From assembly GCF_017695955.1 (NCBI RefSeq), contig NZ_JAAORO010000002.1, forward strand, positions 124,001 to 188,000: a stretch of 64,000 nt of DNA, in the 5' to 3' direction. The stretch is from Prochlorococcus marinus XMU1419 (GTDB lineage: Bacteria > Cyanobacteriota > Cyanobacteriia > PCC-6307 > Cyanobiaceae). The translations under genes and the position numbers were made by a program. Positions 43,222 to 53,587 of the stretch are shown one piece after another. Each line of letters begins with the position of its first letter. Within the stretch, counting starts at the first letter, position 1. Below the pieces are notes generated by a model that was given only the letters and a program-made list of their open reading frames with translations, did no database searches and was not told the origin of the DNA.

Positions 43222-44670
43222 ATGGATTTTAAATCTTTAAGAAAGGAAATTAATAGTAAAAATGCTTCTGTTAAAGAATTAGTAAATGATTTTTTTTCAA
43301 AAATCGATTCTTATGACACCCAAATAAACTCCTACATTTCTACAACAAAAGATAATGCTATTAATCAAGCAAAATATATAGATAAATTAATAGAGAATGA
43401 AGAGATACTTCCACCTCTTGCGGGAATACCAATAGCAATAAAAGATAATATTTGTACTAAAGGAGTTGTAACTACATGTGCAAGCAAAATGCTTGAAAGC
43501 TTTGTCGCTCCATATGAATCCACTGCATCAAGTAAATTATGGTCTTCAGGTGGTATTTGTTTAGGAAAAACAAATTTGGATGAATTTGCAATGGGTAGTT
43601 CAACAGAAACATCTGTCTTTGGCGTTACATCTAATCCTTGGGATATTAATAGAGTTCCAGGAGGAAGTTCAGGAGGGAGTGCTGCTTCAGTTGCGGCTGG
43701 ATTATGTTCAGCTGCTATAGGCTCTGACACTGGAGGATCAATTAGACAGCCAGCTTCTTTTTGTGGTGTTGTTGGACTTAAGCCTACTTATGGAAGAGTA
43801 AGTAGATGGGGACTGATAGCATTTGCTAGCTCTCTTGATCAAATTGGGCCAATTACAAATTCTGTCTCAGATGCTGCTGAAATCCTTTATTCAATATCTG
43901 GAAATGATCCCTTGGATTCAACATGTCTTGATAAACCCGTACCAAATTATTTAACTGATTTAAATAAATCTATAAAGAATTTAAAAATTGGAATCATTAA
44001 AGAATGCTTTGAACATCCTGGTCTTAATAAAGAAGTTAAAGAATCTGTGCTTTCTGGAGTTGAGAGATTTAAGGCTTTAGGAGCCGAAATTATCGAAGTT
44101 GAATGTCCTAGATTTAATGACGGAATTGCAACATATTATGTAATTGCGCCATCAGAGGCATCTGCAAATTTAGCTAGATATGATGGAGTTAAATATGGTT
44201 ACAGATCGAACGAAGGTTCTAATCTTCTAGATATGACTTCCAAAAGCAGAGCTGAGGGATTTGGTGATGAAGTTCAAAGAAGAATTTTGATAGGTACTTA
44301 TGCTTTGTCAGCTGGATATAGCGATGCCTACTATAAAAAAGCTCAAAAAGTTAGGACACTAATTAGAAAGGATTTCGATAATGCTTTTATGAAAGCAGAT
44401 ATTTTATTAACTCCGACTTGTCCCACAACAGCTTTTTTGAAAGGAGATTTTGCAAATGATCCTCTTTCAATGTATTTGTCTGATCTGTTAACTGTTCCTG
44501 CCAATTTAGCTGGACTCCCAGCTATTAGTATTCCTTGTGGTTTTGATAAAAAAGGGTTACCCATTGGTCTTCAACTTATTGGTAATGTGTTGGAAGAGGA
44601 TAAAATATTAAATGCTGCCAATGTTTTTGAAATTGATGCTCAGGTAATAAAGAATAAACCTTTGTTATGA
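43222..44670 (+). CDS. gatA: Aspartyl/glutamyl-tRNA amidotransferase subunit A
   Basis: A 482-residue amidase that releases ammonia from glutamine to convert Glu-tRNA-Gln (and Asp-tRNA-Asn). The Ser-Ser-Lys triad is visible: Lys in [12 protein letters not shown], and the Ser residues in [10 protein letters not shown] and [16 protein letters not shown]. Length and motifs are standard. GatB and GatC are not in this window. Confidence 0.97.
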   Translation: MDFKSLRKEINSKNASVKELVNDFFSKIDSYDTQINSYISTTKDNAINQAKYIDKLIENEEILPPLAGIPIAIKDNICTKGVVTTCASKMLESFVAPYESTASSKLWSSGGICLGKTNLDEFAMGSSTETSVFGVTSNPWDINRVPGGSSGGSAASVAAGLCSAAIGSDTGGSIRQPASFCGVVGLKPTYGRVSRWGLIAFASSLDQIGPITNSVSDAAEILYSISGNDPLDSTCLDKPVPNYLTDLNKSIKNLKIGIIKECFEHPGLNKEVKESVLSGVERFKALGAEIIEVECPRFNDGIATYYVIAPSEASANLARYDGVKYGYRSNEGSNLLDMTSKSRAEGFGDEVQRRILIGTYALSAGYSDAYYKKAQKVRTLIRKDFDNAFMKADILLTPTCPTTAFLKGDFANDPLSMYLSDLLTVPANLAGLPAISIPCGFDKKGLPIGLQLIGNVLEEDKILNAANVFEIDAQVIKNKPLL

Positions 44671-44754
44671 ATTTGTATTAATAATTAATTTGTAATCACA
44701 AACTATAGATCTTTTTGAAATTTTCTCTATCTTATATATATAAATTGATAGGGT

Positions 44755-47700
44755 ATGGGTTTCGTTTCACTTCATAATCATAGTGACTACAGTTTACTTG
44801 ATGGAGCAAGTCAAATTTCTAAAATTGTTGATAGAGCTTCTGATCTTGGGATGGATTCTATTGCTTTGACCGATCATGGCGTAATGTATGGAGTGCTTGA
44901 TTTAGTCAAGAAGTGTAAGGAGAAAGGAATAAAACCAATTATTGGTAATGAAATGTATGTAATTAATGGATCTATTGATGATCCTCAACCTAAAAAAGAA
45001 AAAAGGTATCATTTGGTGGTCTTAGCAAAAAATCATACTGGCTATAAGAATCTCGTAAAGTTAACAACAATTAGCCACTTAAATGGTATGAGAGGCCGAG
45101 GTATTTTTTCTAGACCATGTATTGATAAATTTCTTTTAAATAAATATAAGGATGGTCTTATAGTTTCTACAGCTTGTCTTGGTGGTGAGATACCCCAAGC
45201 CATCTTAAAAGGAAGATTTGACATAGCTGAGGATATAGCCCTTTGGTATAAAAAATTATTTGCAGATGATTTCTATTTAGAAATACAAGATCATGGCTCT
45301 ATTGAGGATAGAATCGTCAACACCGAATTATTAAAAATTGGGAAGAAGCATCAAATTAAAGTCATTGCTACCAATGATGCCCATTACATATCAAATATGG
45401 ATGTTGAAGCACATGATGCTTTGCTTTGTGTATTAACGGGAAAACTTATTAGCGATGAAAAAAGATTGAGATACACAGGAACAGAATATATTAAAAGTGA
45501 AAATGAAATGCTTGAACTTTTTAAAGATCATATTGATGATGAATCAATTAAGGAGGCAGTTAACAATACAGTAGAAATATCTCAAAAAATTGAAGTATTT
45601 GACTTATTTGGAAAATATAGAATGCCAAAATTTCCCCTCAAAGACGAGACAAATTCTTTTTCTCTCCTAACACAATTATCTAATGAAGGTCTATTAAAAA
45701 GACTTAAAAAAAATTCGCTCACAGAAATAGATGACAATTATAAAAAAAGACTATCTTCCGAATTGGAAATTATAAAGGATATGGGTTTCCCAGATTATTT
45801 TTTGGTTGTTTGGGACTATATCAGATTTGCTAGAGAAAGTTCTATCCCAGTTGGCCCAGGTAGAGGATCTGCAGCAGGCTCATTAGTAGCCTACGCTCTT
45901 CAAATCACGAATATAGATCCTGTCGAGCATGGATTATTGTTTGAGAGATTTTTAAATCCTGCAAGAAAGTCTATGCCAGATATTGATACCGACTTTTGTA
46001 TTGATAGGAGAAATGAAGTTATTGATTATGTTACTAATCGATATGGAGAGGATAAGGTTGCCCAAATAATTACTTTTAATAAAATGACTTCTAAGGCAGT
46101 TTTAAAAGATGTTGCAAGGGTTCTAGATATTCCTTATGGAGAGGCCGATAAATTAGCCAAGTTAATTCCAGTTGTAAGAGGGAAACCTTATAAACTTAAA
46201 GAAATGATTGATAAGAATTCGCCTTGCCAAGAGTTTAGGGATAAATATATCAATGATAATAAGGTAAAAAAATGGATTGATTTGGCTTTGAGAATTGAAG
46301 GTACTAATAAAACATATGGGGTCCATGCTGCAGGTGTTGTTATTTCATCAGATCCTCTTGATGAACTTGTACCTCTTCAAAGAAATAATGAAGGACAAAT
46401 AATAACTCAATACTCTATGGATGATATTGAATCACTTGGATTATTGAAAATGGATTTTTTAGGTCTTAAAAATCTTACTATGATTGAAAAGACAGTTTCA
46501 CTGATTAGTCAATCCAGTGGAAAGATAATAAATATTGATAATTTACCTCAAAATGACTCTAAAACATTTGAGCTGATTGGTAGCGGCGATCTTGAAGGTA
46601 TATTTCAACTTGAATCTTCTGGGATGAAGCAAGTTGTAAAGGACTTTAAACCTAACTCTCTTGAAGATATTTCATCGATCTTAGCTCTTTATAGACCTGG
46701 ACCTCTTGATGCTGGCCTCATACCAAAATTCATAAATCGAAAAAATGGGAACGAAAAGGTTGATTACCCTCATCCTTCTATAAAATCAATTCTTACCGAA
46801 ACCTATGGAATTATGGTTTATCAAGAACAAATTATGAAAATTGCGCAAGACTTAGCCGGTTATTCTTTGGGTGATGCGGATTTACTTCGTAGAGCAATGG
46901 GAAAAAAGAAAGTATCAGAGATGGTAAAGCATAGGAATATTTTTGTAGAGGGATCAATGAAGAAGGGTGTAAATGAAAAATTAGCAAATGATCTTTTTGA
47001 TCAAATGGTTTTATTTGCAGAATATTGTTTTAACAAAAGCCACTCAACTGCTTATGGTGCAGTAACTTATCAAACTGCATTTTTAAAAGCTCATTTTCCT
47101 GTTGCATATATGGCGGCACTTTTAAGCGTAAATTCTGGATCTACTGACAAGATGCAAAGATATATTTCTAATTGTTATTCGATGGGTATAGAAGTTATTT
47201 CACCTAGTATTAATTTTTCTGGAATTGATTTTACAATAAAGAATAATCAGATTTTATTTGGCCTTTCTGCAATTAAAAATTTAGGAGATTCTGCTATAAG
47301 AAATATTATTGAAAATCGGAATAATTTTGGAAGTTTTAAATCATTATCAGATTTGTGCGATCGTTTACCTTCTAATGTACTTAACAAAAGAAGCATTGAA
47401 TCTTTAATTCATTGTGGAGCACTTGATGAGTTTTCTAATGACAATAATAGAGCTCAATTATTGTCAGATCTCGAACATGTCATGGAATGGGCCTCTTCAC
47501 GAAATCGAGATAGATTATCCGGGCAGGGAAATCTATTTGATTGCAAAGAAGAATTTTCAAATGTAGCATTTTCAGATTCACAACTAGCTAAGGTTGATGA
47601 TTATTCATTAATTGAAAAGTTAAAGTTAGAAAAGGAGCTTTTAGGCTTTTACTTATCTGATCATCCTTTAAAACATTTAACTAAGCCAGCTAAACTTGTA

Positions 47701-48252
47701 TCCCCAATTAGTATTTCACAGTTAGATGAAACAAAAGATAGAACCAAAGTCTCTTTAGTTGTAATGATCCCTGAGTTGAAGCAAATCACTACGAGAAAAG
47801 GAGATAGGATGGCTATAGTTCAACTTGAAGATCTTTCTGGAAGTTGTGAAGCAATAGTTTTTCCAAAAACCTATGTCAGATTATCAGAATTTCTTTTGAC
47901 TGATATTAGGCTATTGGTCTGGGGAACGATAGACAAAAAAAGTGATAAAACTCAATTAATAATTGATGATTGTAGAGAAATAGATAACCTTAAACTACTT
48001 ATCATTAATCTTGATAGTTCTCAAGCATCAGATGTAAGGGTACAAAATACCTTGAGAGACTGCTTAATTAAATTTAAACCCGATAAAGGTAAATGTGGAA
48101 TCAAGACTCCAGTTTTAGCTGCTGTAAGAAATAAAAATAGTGTTACCTACGTTAAATTTGGTGAACAATTCTGTATTGGAGATATTCAAGGAGCTCGCAA
48201 ATTATTAGAAGATAAATCATTCCAAGTTAATTTGAAATCTTTAGTTTCCTAA
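44755..48252 (+). CDS. dnaE: DNA polymerase III alpha subunit
   Basis: The 1165-residue replicative polymerase. It starts with a PHP domain (SLHNHSDYSLLDG), followed by the polymerase core with acidic residues in MPDIDTDFCIDRR, GVHAAGVVISSDPLDELVPLQ, and a C-terminal OB-fold domain of about residues 1000-1080. The gene is a single uninterrupted frame, with no split intein of the type present in some other cyanobacterial dnaE genes. It ends 1 bp before the convergent PAM68 gene's stop. Confidence 0.98.
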   Translation: MGFVSLHNHSDYSLLDGASQISKIVDRASDLGMDSIALTDHGVMYGVLDLVKKCKEKGIKPIIGNEMYVINGSIDDPQPKKEKRYHLVVLAKNHTGYKNLVKLTTISHLNGMRGRGIFSRPCIDKFLLNKYKDGLIVSTACLGGEIPQAILKGRFDIAEDIALWYKKLFADDFYLEIQDHGSIEDRIVNTELLKIGKKHQIKVIATNDAHYISNMDVEAHDALLCVLTGKLISDEKRLRYTGTEYIKSENEMLELFKDHIDDESIKEAVNNTVEISQKIEVFDLFGKYRMPKFPLKDETNSFSLLTQLSNEGLLKRLKKNSLTEIDDNYKKRLSSELEIIKDMGFPDYFLVVWDYIRFARESSIPVGPGRGSAAGSLVAYALQITNIDPVEHGLLFERFLNPARKSMPDIDTDFCIDRRNEVIDYVTNRYGEDKVAQIITFNKMTSKAVLKDVARVLDIPYGEADKLAKLIPVVRGKPYKLKEMIDKNSPCQEFRDKYINDNKVKKWIDLALRIEGTNKTYGVHAAGVVISSDPLDELVPLQRNNEGQIITQYSMDDIESLGLLKMDFLGLKNLTMIEKTVSLISQSSGKIINIDNLPQNDSKTFELIGSGDLEGIFQLESSGMKQVVKDFKPNSLEDISSILALYRPGPLDAGLIPKFINRKNGNEKVDYPHPSIKSILTETYGIMVYQEQIMKIAQDLAGYSLGDADLLRRAMGKKKVSEMVKHRNIFVEGSMKKGVNEKLANDLFDQMVLFAEYCFNKSHSTAYGAVTYQTAFLKAHFPVAYMAALLSVNSGSTDKMQRYISNCYSMGIEVISPSINFSGIDFTIKNNQILFGLSAIKNLGDSAIRNIIENRNNFGSFKSLSDLCDRLPSNVLNKRSIESLIHCGALDEFSNDNNRAQLLSDLEHVMEWASSRNRDRLSGQGNLFDCKEEFSNVAFSDSQLAKVDDYSLIEKLKLEKELLGFYLSDHPLKHLTKPAKLVSPISISQLDETKDRTKVSLVVMIPELKQITTRKGDRMAIVQLEDLSGSCEAIVFPKTYVRLSEFLLTDIRLLVWGTIDKKSDKTQLIIDDCREIDNLKLLIINLDSSQASDVRVQNTLRDCLIKFKPDKGKCGIKTPVLAAVRNKNSVTYVKFGEQFCIGDIQGARKLLEDKSFQVNLKSLVS

Positions 48253-48253
48253 A

Positions 48254-48703
48254 TTAACTTTTATCCTCATAATTTTGAGTTGCAGGTTTAAAGGCAGCTT
48301 TTGCACGTTGTATATTCATTGGTATATTTTCAATACCAAAAAAAGATCCAGGCTCTTTATCCCAACTAGCTGATAATATTCCAAAACTCAATCCTGCTAG
48401 ACCTAACAAGAAAAACAATGCTGAAATTGCAATGGTTGAGGAAGGAGGTATTTCAGCAATATTTCTTGTAACTATAATGTAGCTAACGACAAAAACAGAC
48501 ATTCCTAATATTGTCGGTATTCCAGCTGTAAAGAATATTCTTCTTGCCATTCTGTCAGCAACATATTTTGGGATGCCACTAGATGATGGATTTGGCTTAC
48601 TTACAGGAATAGATGTTTTTTCTAGATTAGCGAAAGCAGTTGTTTCAGAATAGTTTTTTTTCTTTTTATTTTGTGTCTTTTTTTTTGATTGCTTTTTTTT
48701 CAT
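48254..48703 (-). CDS. PAM68-like photosystem II assembly protein
   Basis: A 149-residue protein with a very basic N-terminus (KKKQSKKKTQNKKKKN), two membrane helices (FFTAGIPTILGMSVFVVSYII and TIAISALFFLLGLAGLSFGIL) and the conserved SWDKEPGSFFGIENI. This is the DUF3464/PAM68 pattern; in plants and cyanobacteria PAM68 assists early photosystem II assembly. It lies 9 bp downstream of rpsO. Confidence 0.88.
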   Translation of the reverse strand: MKKKQSKKKTQNKKKKNYSETTAFANLEKTSIPVSKPNPSSSGIPKYVADRMARRIFFTAGIPTILGMSVFVVSYIIVTRNIAEIPPSSTIAISALFFLLGLAGLSFGILSASWDKEPGSFFGIENIPMNIQRAKAAFKPATQNYEDKS

Positions 48704-48712
48704 TAATTGAGA

Positions 48713-48982
48713 TCATCCTCTGATTCCAATTTTCTTAACTAGTTCTTGATATTTTTGAACGTTTTTGTCTTTTATGTAAGATAGTAATCTTTTCCTTTTA
48801 CCAATCATTTTTAATAATCCTTGCCTTGAAGCGAAATCATGAATGTTTCCTTGAAGATGATCACTTAATTTCGATATTCTTTTAGAAAGCATTGCTACCT
48901 GAACTTCAACTGAACCTGTATCAGTTGGATGCACCTGATGATTTTCAATCAGCTTCTGTTTTTCAGCTGTATCTAATGACAT
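48713..48982 (-). CDS. rpsO: 30S ribosomal protein S15
   Basis: An 89-residue ribosomal protein that binds the central domain of 16S r[52 protein letters not shown] and YIKDKN are family hallmarks. Standard length. Probably co-transcribed with PAM68. Confidence 0.98.
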   Translation of the reverse strand: MSLDTAEKQKLIENHQVHPTDTGSVEVQVAMLSKRISKLSDHLQGNIHDFASRQGLLKMIGKRKRLLSYIKDKNVQKYQELVKKIGIRG

Positions 48983-49014
48983 AAAATTTATTTCTTTTTA
49001 TCTATGATACTACG

Positions 49015-49692
49015 TCATCTAGCTATATTACTACTATCCTCATCCAGATAATGCATAGCTAATTTCAATAGTTTTTCAAATGATAAATTATTTTCTTTTT
49101 TACCTAGGAGATCTATTTCTTTAATAATAATTGGCAAAATAGTATTTATTTCTTTGTTTTTGTAACTTAATGATTGAAGGGTTAACTGAAGGTCTTCTAT
49201 CATTTTATTTATCTCAGGATCCTTAATCTCAAATTCATCTTTGTTTTTTTCTTCTTCATGTAATATTTCGCTTTTAAATTTGCTTTTTAATTCTAAAATT
49301 AACCGATCACTCATTTTTTGTCCTATACCAGGTACAGAACAAATTAATTTTTTGTCTTGTGTTTGTATTGCATTTATAACTTCACTAATAGAAAATTTGT
49401 TTAATATCCCAATACCAATTTGAGATCCAACACCTCGAATACTTAAAATTTCAATGAAGAAATTTTTTTGATCCTTTGATGTAAAGCCAAATAATAAATC
49501 TGAATCTTCTTTTTTTATATGCTTTATCCAAAGATTGATGTTTTTAGTAGATATCTGATTTGTTTTTAACTTGAGAAAAAAAGATTCTAGTATTTGTATT
49601 TCGTATCCTAATCCTTGGCAATTTATTAAAACAAAAAATTTTTGATTAGTTTGCCATAAATCAACTAAATCTCCATTTATCCAACTAATCAA
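49015..49692 (-). CDS. ruvA: Holliday junction branch-migration protein RuvA
   Basis: A 225-residue protein that binds four-way junctions and recruits the RuvB motor. The N-terminal OB domain (ISWINGDLVDLW, INCQGLGYEIQI) is followed by helix-hairpin-helix motifs (LSIRGVGSQIGIGILN and ICSVPGIGQKMSDRLILELK) and a C-terminal three-helix domain. It is separated from rpsO by about 30 bp and abuts the upstream glycine-zipper gene. Confidence 0.95.
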   Translation of the reverse strand: MISWINGDLVDLWQTNQKFFVLINCQGLGYEIQILESFFLKLKTNQISTKNINLWIKHIKKEDSDLLFGFTSKDQKNFFIEILSIRGVGSQIGIGILNKFSISEVINAIQTQDKKLICSVPGIGQKMSDRLILELKSKFKSEILHEEEKNKDEFEIKDPEINKMIEDLQLTLQSLSYKNKEINTILPIIIKEIDLLGKKENNLSFEKLLKLAMHYLDEDSSNIAR

Positions 49693-50055
49693 TTAACCAC
49701 CATCCACTTGACATCCAATTAGAGCCCCTGCAGTACCTCCCGCTGGTACGGCCCAAAACCTGTCTTTCCCTCTAGATGAGGATAATGCAATTCCAGCACC
49801 AAGAAGACCCCCTATAACAGAACCTTCACTACAGTCATTATCATCTATTTTTTCAGCTTTGTTTTGACCTCCACAAGGTATTACAACGTCTACCTCATAA
49901 CTTTTTACGTAGCCTGGGTTTGATCTCGTTCCAGGAATGTATTCTTCTCTATATTCAGTTCTTGTACAAGTTACTGATTTTGGGGTTGTTGCATTAACTT
50001 GAGCAATAGGAGAAAAACAAAATAATAAAGCTAAATAGTGAAATTTCATCATCAT
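49693..50055 (-). CDS. Exported glycine-zipper hypothetical protein
   Basis: A 120-residue protein with a signal peptide (cleavage near VNA at about residue 22), a Cys-bearing central part (VTCTRTEYREEY, VVIPCGG), and a Gly-rich C-terminus (SVIGGLLGAGIAL, PAGGTAGALIG) of the glycine-zipper kind found in outer-membrane-associated proteins. It ends directly where ruvA starts. Function unknown. Confidence 0.7.
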   Translation of the reverse strand: MMMKFHYLALLFCFSPIAQVNATTPKSVTCTRTEYREEYIPGTRSNPGYVKSYEVDVVIPCGGQNKAEKIDDNDCSEGSVIGGLLGAGIALSSSRGKDRFWAVPAGGTAGALIGCQVDGG

Positions 50056-50073
50056 TTTTAAACTAATTGTATT

Positions 50074-50964
50074 CTATGTCCTTTTGATTATTTTGGTAGT
50101 AGATATAATAGTTCCTAATAAAACTAGTGAGGCGCCTAATAAAAAATTTATGTTTATTATTTCACTAAAAAACAAAATCCCCCAAATTGAACCAAATAAT
50201 ACTTGTAAATAATTAATTATTGATGCTTCAGAAGCAGGTAAATTCTTTAATCCTATAGTTAAGAAAGTCTGACCTAATTGAGTAAATAAACCAATTCCTA
50301 ATATCCAAACTAATTCACTCCAATTTGGGGTAACCCAATTGATTAATACTATTGGCAATAGAGTTATAAAAGAAACAAGTGGGAAATATTCAATAATTAC
50401 ATAAATATCTTCACTAATTGAAAGTTTCTTAACTGTAACGTAAGCTAATGCAGTGCAGATTGCTCCAAGAAATGCTATCAAAATCGAAATAATTTCAATT
50501 TCAACGTTTATATTTGATAATTGGCTTGGATTCAATATTACTAATATTCCAATCCAGGCAATAATTAATGCAAAAATTATATTACGCTTTATTTTTTCGT
50601 TTATAAATATGACAGCAAATATAGATATAAAAATAGGATATGTGTACTGAATGACTGTAGATATACTAAGAGGCATATTTCTTATCGCATAAAAAATACA
50701 AATTAAAGCTAAAGTTCCTAAAAAACCTCTTAAGATAAGTAGTGGCCTATTTTTGCCCCAAGGATTTATATTTTTTATGTTAATTATAAATAATGTAATT
50801 ATTAAACTTATCAATGATCTAAATAAAACTAATTCATAAATAGGTATCCTTTTATCAATATTTTTTACGCACAAAGTCATCAAACTGAAGAAGAATGAGG
50901 CAAATACCAAATTATACTTTTTTAATGAATTAAGTCTTTTTTCTAATTTTTCGATATTTATCAT
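50074..50964 (-). CDS. EamA/DMT-family permease
   Basis: A 296-residue membrane protein with ten predicted helices in two EamA repeats, ending TLKN-type segments such as LGQTFLTIGLKNLPASEASII, typical of the drug/metabolite transporter superfamily. Substrates of this family include amino acids, nucleotide sugars and small amines; none can be assigned here. It precedes the exported glycine-zipper gene by 18 bp on the same strand. Confidence 0.88.
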   Translation of the reverse strand: MINIEKLEKRLNSLKKYNLVFASFFFSLMTLCVKNIDKRIPIYELVLFRSLISLIITLFIINIKNINPWGKNRPLLILRGFLGTLALICIFYAIRNMPLSISTVIQYTYPIFISIFAVIFINEKIKRNIIFALIIAWIGILVILNPSQLSNINVEIEIISILIAFLGAICTALAYVTVKKLSISEDIYVIIEYFPLVSFITLLPIVLINWVTPNWSELVWILGIGLFTQLGQTFLTIGLKNLPASEASIINYLQVLFGSIWGILFFSEIININFLLGASLVLLGTIISTTKIIKRT

Positions 50965-51059
50965 TTAAAAAAATAATTTTATTGTGAAATTAAGTAGATT
51001 CTTATTTGATTTTGACCTATAACGAATAAATCATTATTTATTTTTCGATAATAATCTCA

Positions 51060-53093
51060 ATGGTTCATTCTATACACCCAAGAACTATTCAAGAGGTTAA
51101 GGAAAAAGCAGATATTGTTGACGTTATATCTGAACATATTGTTCTTAAGAAGAAAGGCAAGGAATTTGTTGGGATTTGCCCTTTTCATGATGATACTAAG
51201 CCATCTATGACGGTATCACCTAGTAAACAATTCTATTATTGTTTTTCTTGTGGTGCTGGTGGTAACTCTATTAAATTTTTAATGGAATTTACTCGTGCAA
51301 ATTTTTCAGATGTTGTACTTTCTCTCGCTAAAAAAAATAATATAAATGTTGAAAATCTCGAGGGTCCCCAATTAGAAGCTTATAAAAAACAATTATCTAG
51401 AAAGGAAGAGCTTTATAAAATATTAAGAGTTACTAAAAATTGGTTTAAGTCTCAATTAAATAATTCTCTTGGTGTTGAAGCTATGAAATATTTAACATCA
51501 AAGAGAAACTTGAGTAACAAGATTATTGATAACTTTGAATTAGGTTTTGCCCCAAATTCATGGAATGATTTATTTGAATATCTATCCAAGGTAGAAAAAT
51601 TTCCTATCAATTTAATATTAGCTTCCGGTCTTGCAATATCTAAAGATAATTCTGACAAGATTTATGATCGTTTTAGAAATAGATTAATTGTTCCAATTCA
51701 TGATATGCAGGGAAGAGTAGTTGCTTTTGGAGGAAGATCTCTTGATGCTCAGGAACCTAAATACCTGAATTCTCCTGAATCAGAGATATTTGAAAAGGGC
51801 AAAATGTTGTTTGCATTTGAAAAAGCTTCTAGCAATATTAGGAAAAGAGATAAAGCTATTATTGTTGAAGGATACTTTGATGTAATTTCTCTTCATGCAA
51901 AAGGTATTAATAATTCTGTAGCTTCCCTTGGTACTGCATTAAATAAGTATCAAATTTCTCAACTTTGTAGATGTACAGATAATAAAAATATAATTTTGAA
52001 TTTTGATTCTGATAATGCAGGAATTTTAGCTACAAAAAGAGTAATTAAAGAAGTCGAGAGTCTATCCATTCATGATCAAATTAATCTTAAGATACTTCAA
52101 CTAAGTGATTTTAAAGATCCTGACGAATATTTAAATAGTCATACTCCTGAAGATTATTTTAATTTGATTGATAATTCATCCTTTTGGATTGATTGGGAGA
52201 TTGATCAGATCTTTAAAGATAAAGATTTAACTAAGTCAGAAATTTTCCAGAGTGTTATTTCTTCATTGGTAAAATTGCTGAGTAAATTACCTCAATCATC
52301 AACCAGGACTCATTACCTACAAAAAGTTTCCGAACGATTAAGTAAGGGTCAAGCCAGGTTAGCTATACAGTTTGAACAAGATTTAAGAAATCAAGTTAAG
52401 GGATTTCGTTGGCATGGTAGATCAAAAAAATTTGAACAACCAAATGAAATTTCTCGTCGTGAGAAAAATGAATCGGAAATAATCTTTTATTATTTGCATT
52501 GTCCTGATCTTAGACTCTTTATTCGTGATGAATTTCTTAAAAGAGAAATTAATGGTTTTAATACTAAATATATTCAAAATTTATGGGAATCTATTTCAAC
52601 AATTGAACAAAATAATTTGGGTTTAAATTATTTAAATGAATTAAAACAAACAAATAATCAAATTCTTCAAAAAGATCTTTCTGCTATTAATCTAATTTCA
52701 CTTTTGCCTGACTACTTAGCTATTAATAATCCGGAATCATCAAATAAAATTAATATTTTTGTTAATCCAAATGAGTTGTACTTAACATTGCTTAGTAATC
52801 CTAAAGACAATTTACTTGGAACTTTATCACTTCTTGAAAAATATAATTCTCTAAAAAGATGTAGACACTTGATCGAATCTTGGGGATCTCAAAGATTAAA
52901 AACCTTAGAAAACTGTATATCCATCTTAATTGATAATTCATCTTCAAGTTCCTCAAATACAAATAAAGAAATAGATGATCTTTTTAAGGATTTAAACTCA
53001 GATGCCATTAAATTTCAGGAATTATATTACTTAGAAAGACAACATATAAATTTTTTAGACAAACAACGTTGTGGCAATTTCATCGCTAGTTAA
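51060..53093 (+). CDS. dnaG: DNA primase
   Basis: A 677-residue primase. The N-terminal CHC2 zinc finger (ICPFHDDTKPSMTVS and YYCFSCGAGG), the RNA polymerase core (NRLIVPIHDMQGRVVAFGGR) and the TOPRIM domain (AIIVEGYFDVISLHAKG, with NFDSDNAG) are in order. The C-terminal part should contact the replicative helicase. It is convergent to the HExxH gene. Confidence 0.97.
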   Translation: MVHSIHPRTIQEVKEKADIVDVISEHIVLKKKGKEFVGICPFHDDTKPSMTVSPSKQFYYCFSCGAGGNSIKFLMEFTRANFSDVVLSLAKKNNINVENLEGPQLEAYKKQLSRKEELYKILRVTKNWFKSQLNNSLGVEAMKYLTSKRNLSNKIIDNFELGFAPNSWNDLFEYLSKVEKFPINLILASGLAISKDNSDKIYDRFRNRLIVPIHDMQGRVVAFGGRSLDAQEPKYLNSPESEIFEKGKMLFAFEKASSNIRKRDKAIIVEGYFDVISLHAKGINNSVASLGTALNKYQISQLCRCTDNKNIILNFDSDNAGILATKRVIKEVESLSIHDQINLKILQLSDFKDPDEYLNSHTPEDYFNLIDNSSFWIDWEIDQIFKDKDLTKSEIFQSVISSLVKLLSKLPQSSTRTHYLQKVSERLSKGQARLAIQFEQDLRNQVKGFRWHGRSKKFEQPNEISRREKNESEIIFYYLHCPDLRLFIRDEFLKREINGFNTKYIQNLWESISTIEQNNLGLNYLNELKQTNNQILQKDLSAINLISLLPDYLAINNPESSNKINIFVNPNELYLTLLSNPKDNLLGTLSLLEKYNSLKRCRHLIESWGSQRLKTLENCISILIDNSSSSSSNTNKEIDDLFKDLNSDAIKFQELYYLERQHINFLDKQRCGNFIAS

Positions 53094-53109
53094 TATAAAA
53101 ATTTTTAAT

Positions 53110-53577
53110 TTATAGGCAGTATTTTTTAATCAAGTTTTTAACTTTTTTGGGTTTATCTTCAAGAACATAAGCTTCTACTTCTTTTGCATAAGTACCAGAA
53201 AAATTTGAACTAGAGAACTCTAATGCTTTTCTTTTACTTTGATGCAATTTGCTTTCTAATTTTTTTATATCCCCTACTATTTTATTGTTATTACATTTTT
53301 GTATAGCATGAGCTGCTTCATGTCTTAATGCTTTTCTTATTGCCAATTCTGTTTTGAAGTTATCTTTGTTTGGTCCATGCTTTTTATTTCTATAATTCGT
53401 TTTCCTTTTTGCATTTTCAGTACATATTATTATTTTATTTTCTTCAAAGTTATGTAGTCCTTTTATTTCTTTGTTTAAAAGGCATTCAATTTTATTTTCT
53501 TCAACTATATAGTTTGCTTTTATTAATAAGTCAAGAATTTCTTTATCTAATTTGCTCAAAAATATTATAAATTCCAT
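53110..53577 (-). CDS. Putative zincin-type metalloprotease (HExxH), third gene of the umuDC operon
   Basis: A 155-residue, Lys/Asn-rich soluble protein. Residues 84-94 (LRHEAAHAIQK) carry the HExxH zinc motif (H86, E87, H90), and a possible third ligand is a Glu in KEVEAYVLED (133-141). Three Cys occur (C32, C52, C95). I recognise no family; the pattern is that of small gluzincin peptidases such as the SprT or IrrE/ImmA groups. It starts 10 bp after umuC on the same strand, so it should be expressed with umuD and umuC in the DNA-damage response. Confidence 0.65.
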   Translation of the reverse strand: MEFIIFLSKLDKEILDLLIKANYIVEENKIECLLNKEIKGLHNFEENKIIICTENAKRKTNYRNKKHGPNKDNFKTELAIRKALRHEAAHAIQKCNNNKIVGDIKKLESKLHQSKRKALEFSSSNFSGTYAKEVEAYVLEDKPKKVKNLIKKYCL

Positions 53578-53587
53578 TTAATTTTGT

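Noticed and set aside
44755-48252. Possible split intein or break in dnaE
   Set aside because: The frame is continuous over 1165 codons with all domains; no intein motifs or breaks are seen.
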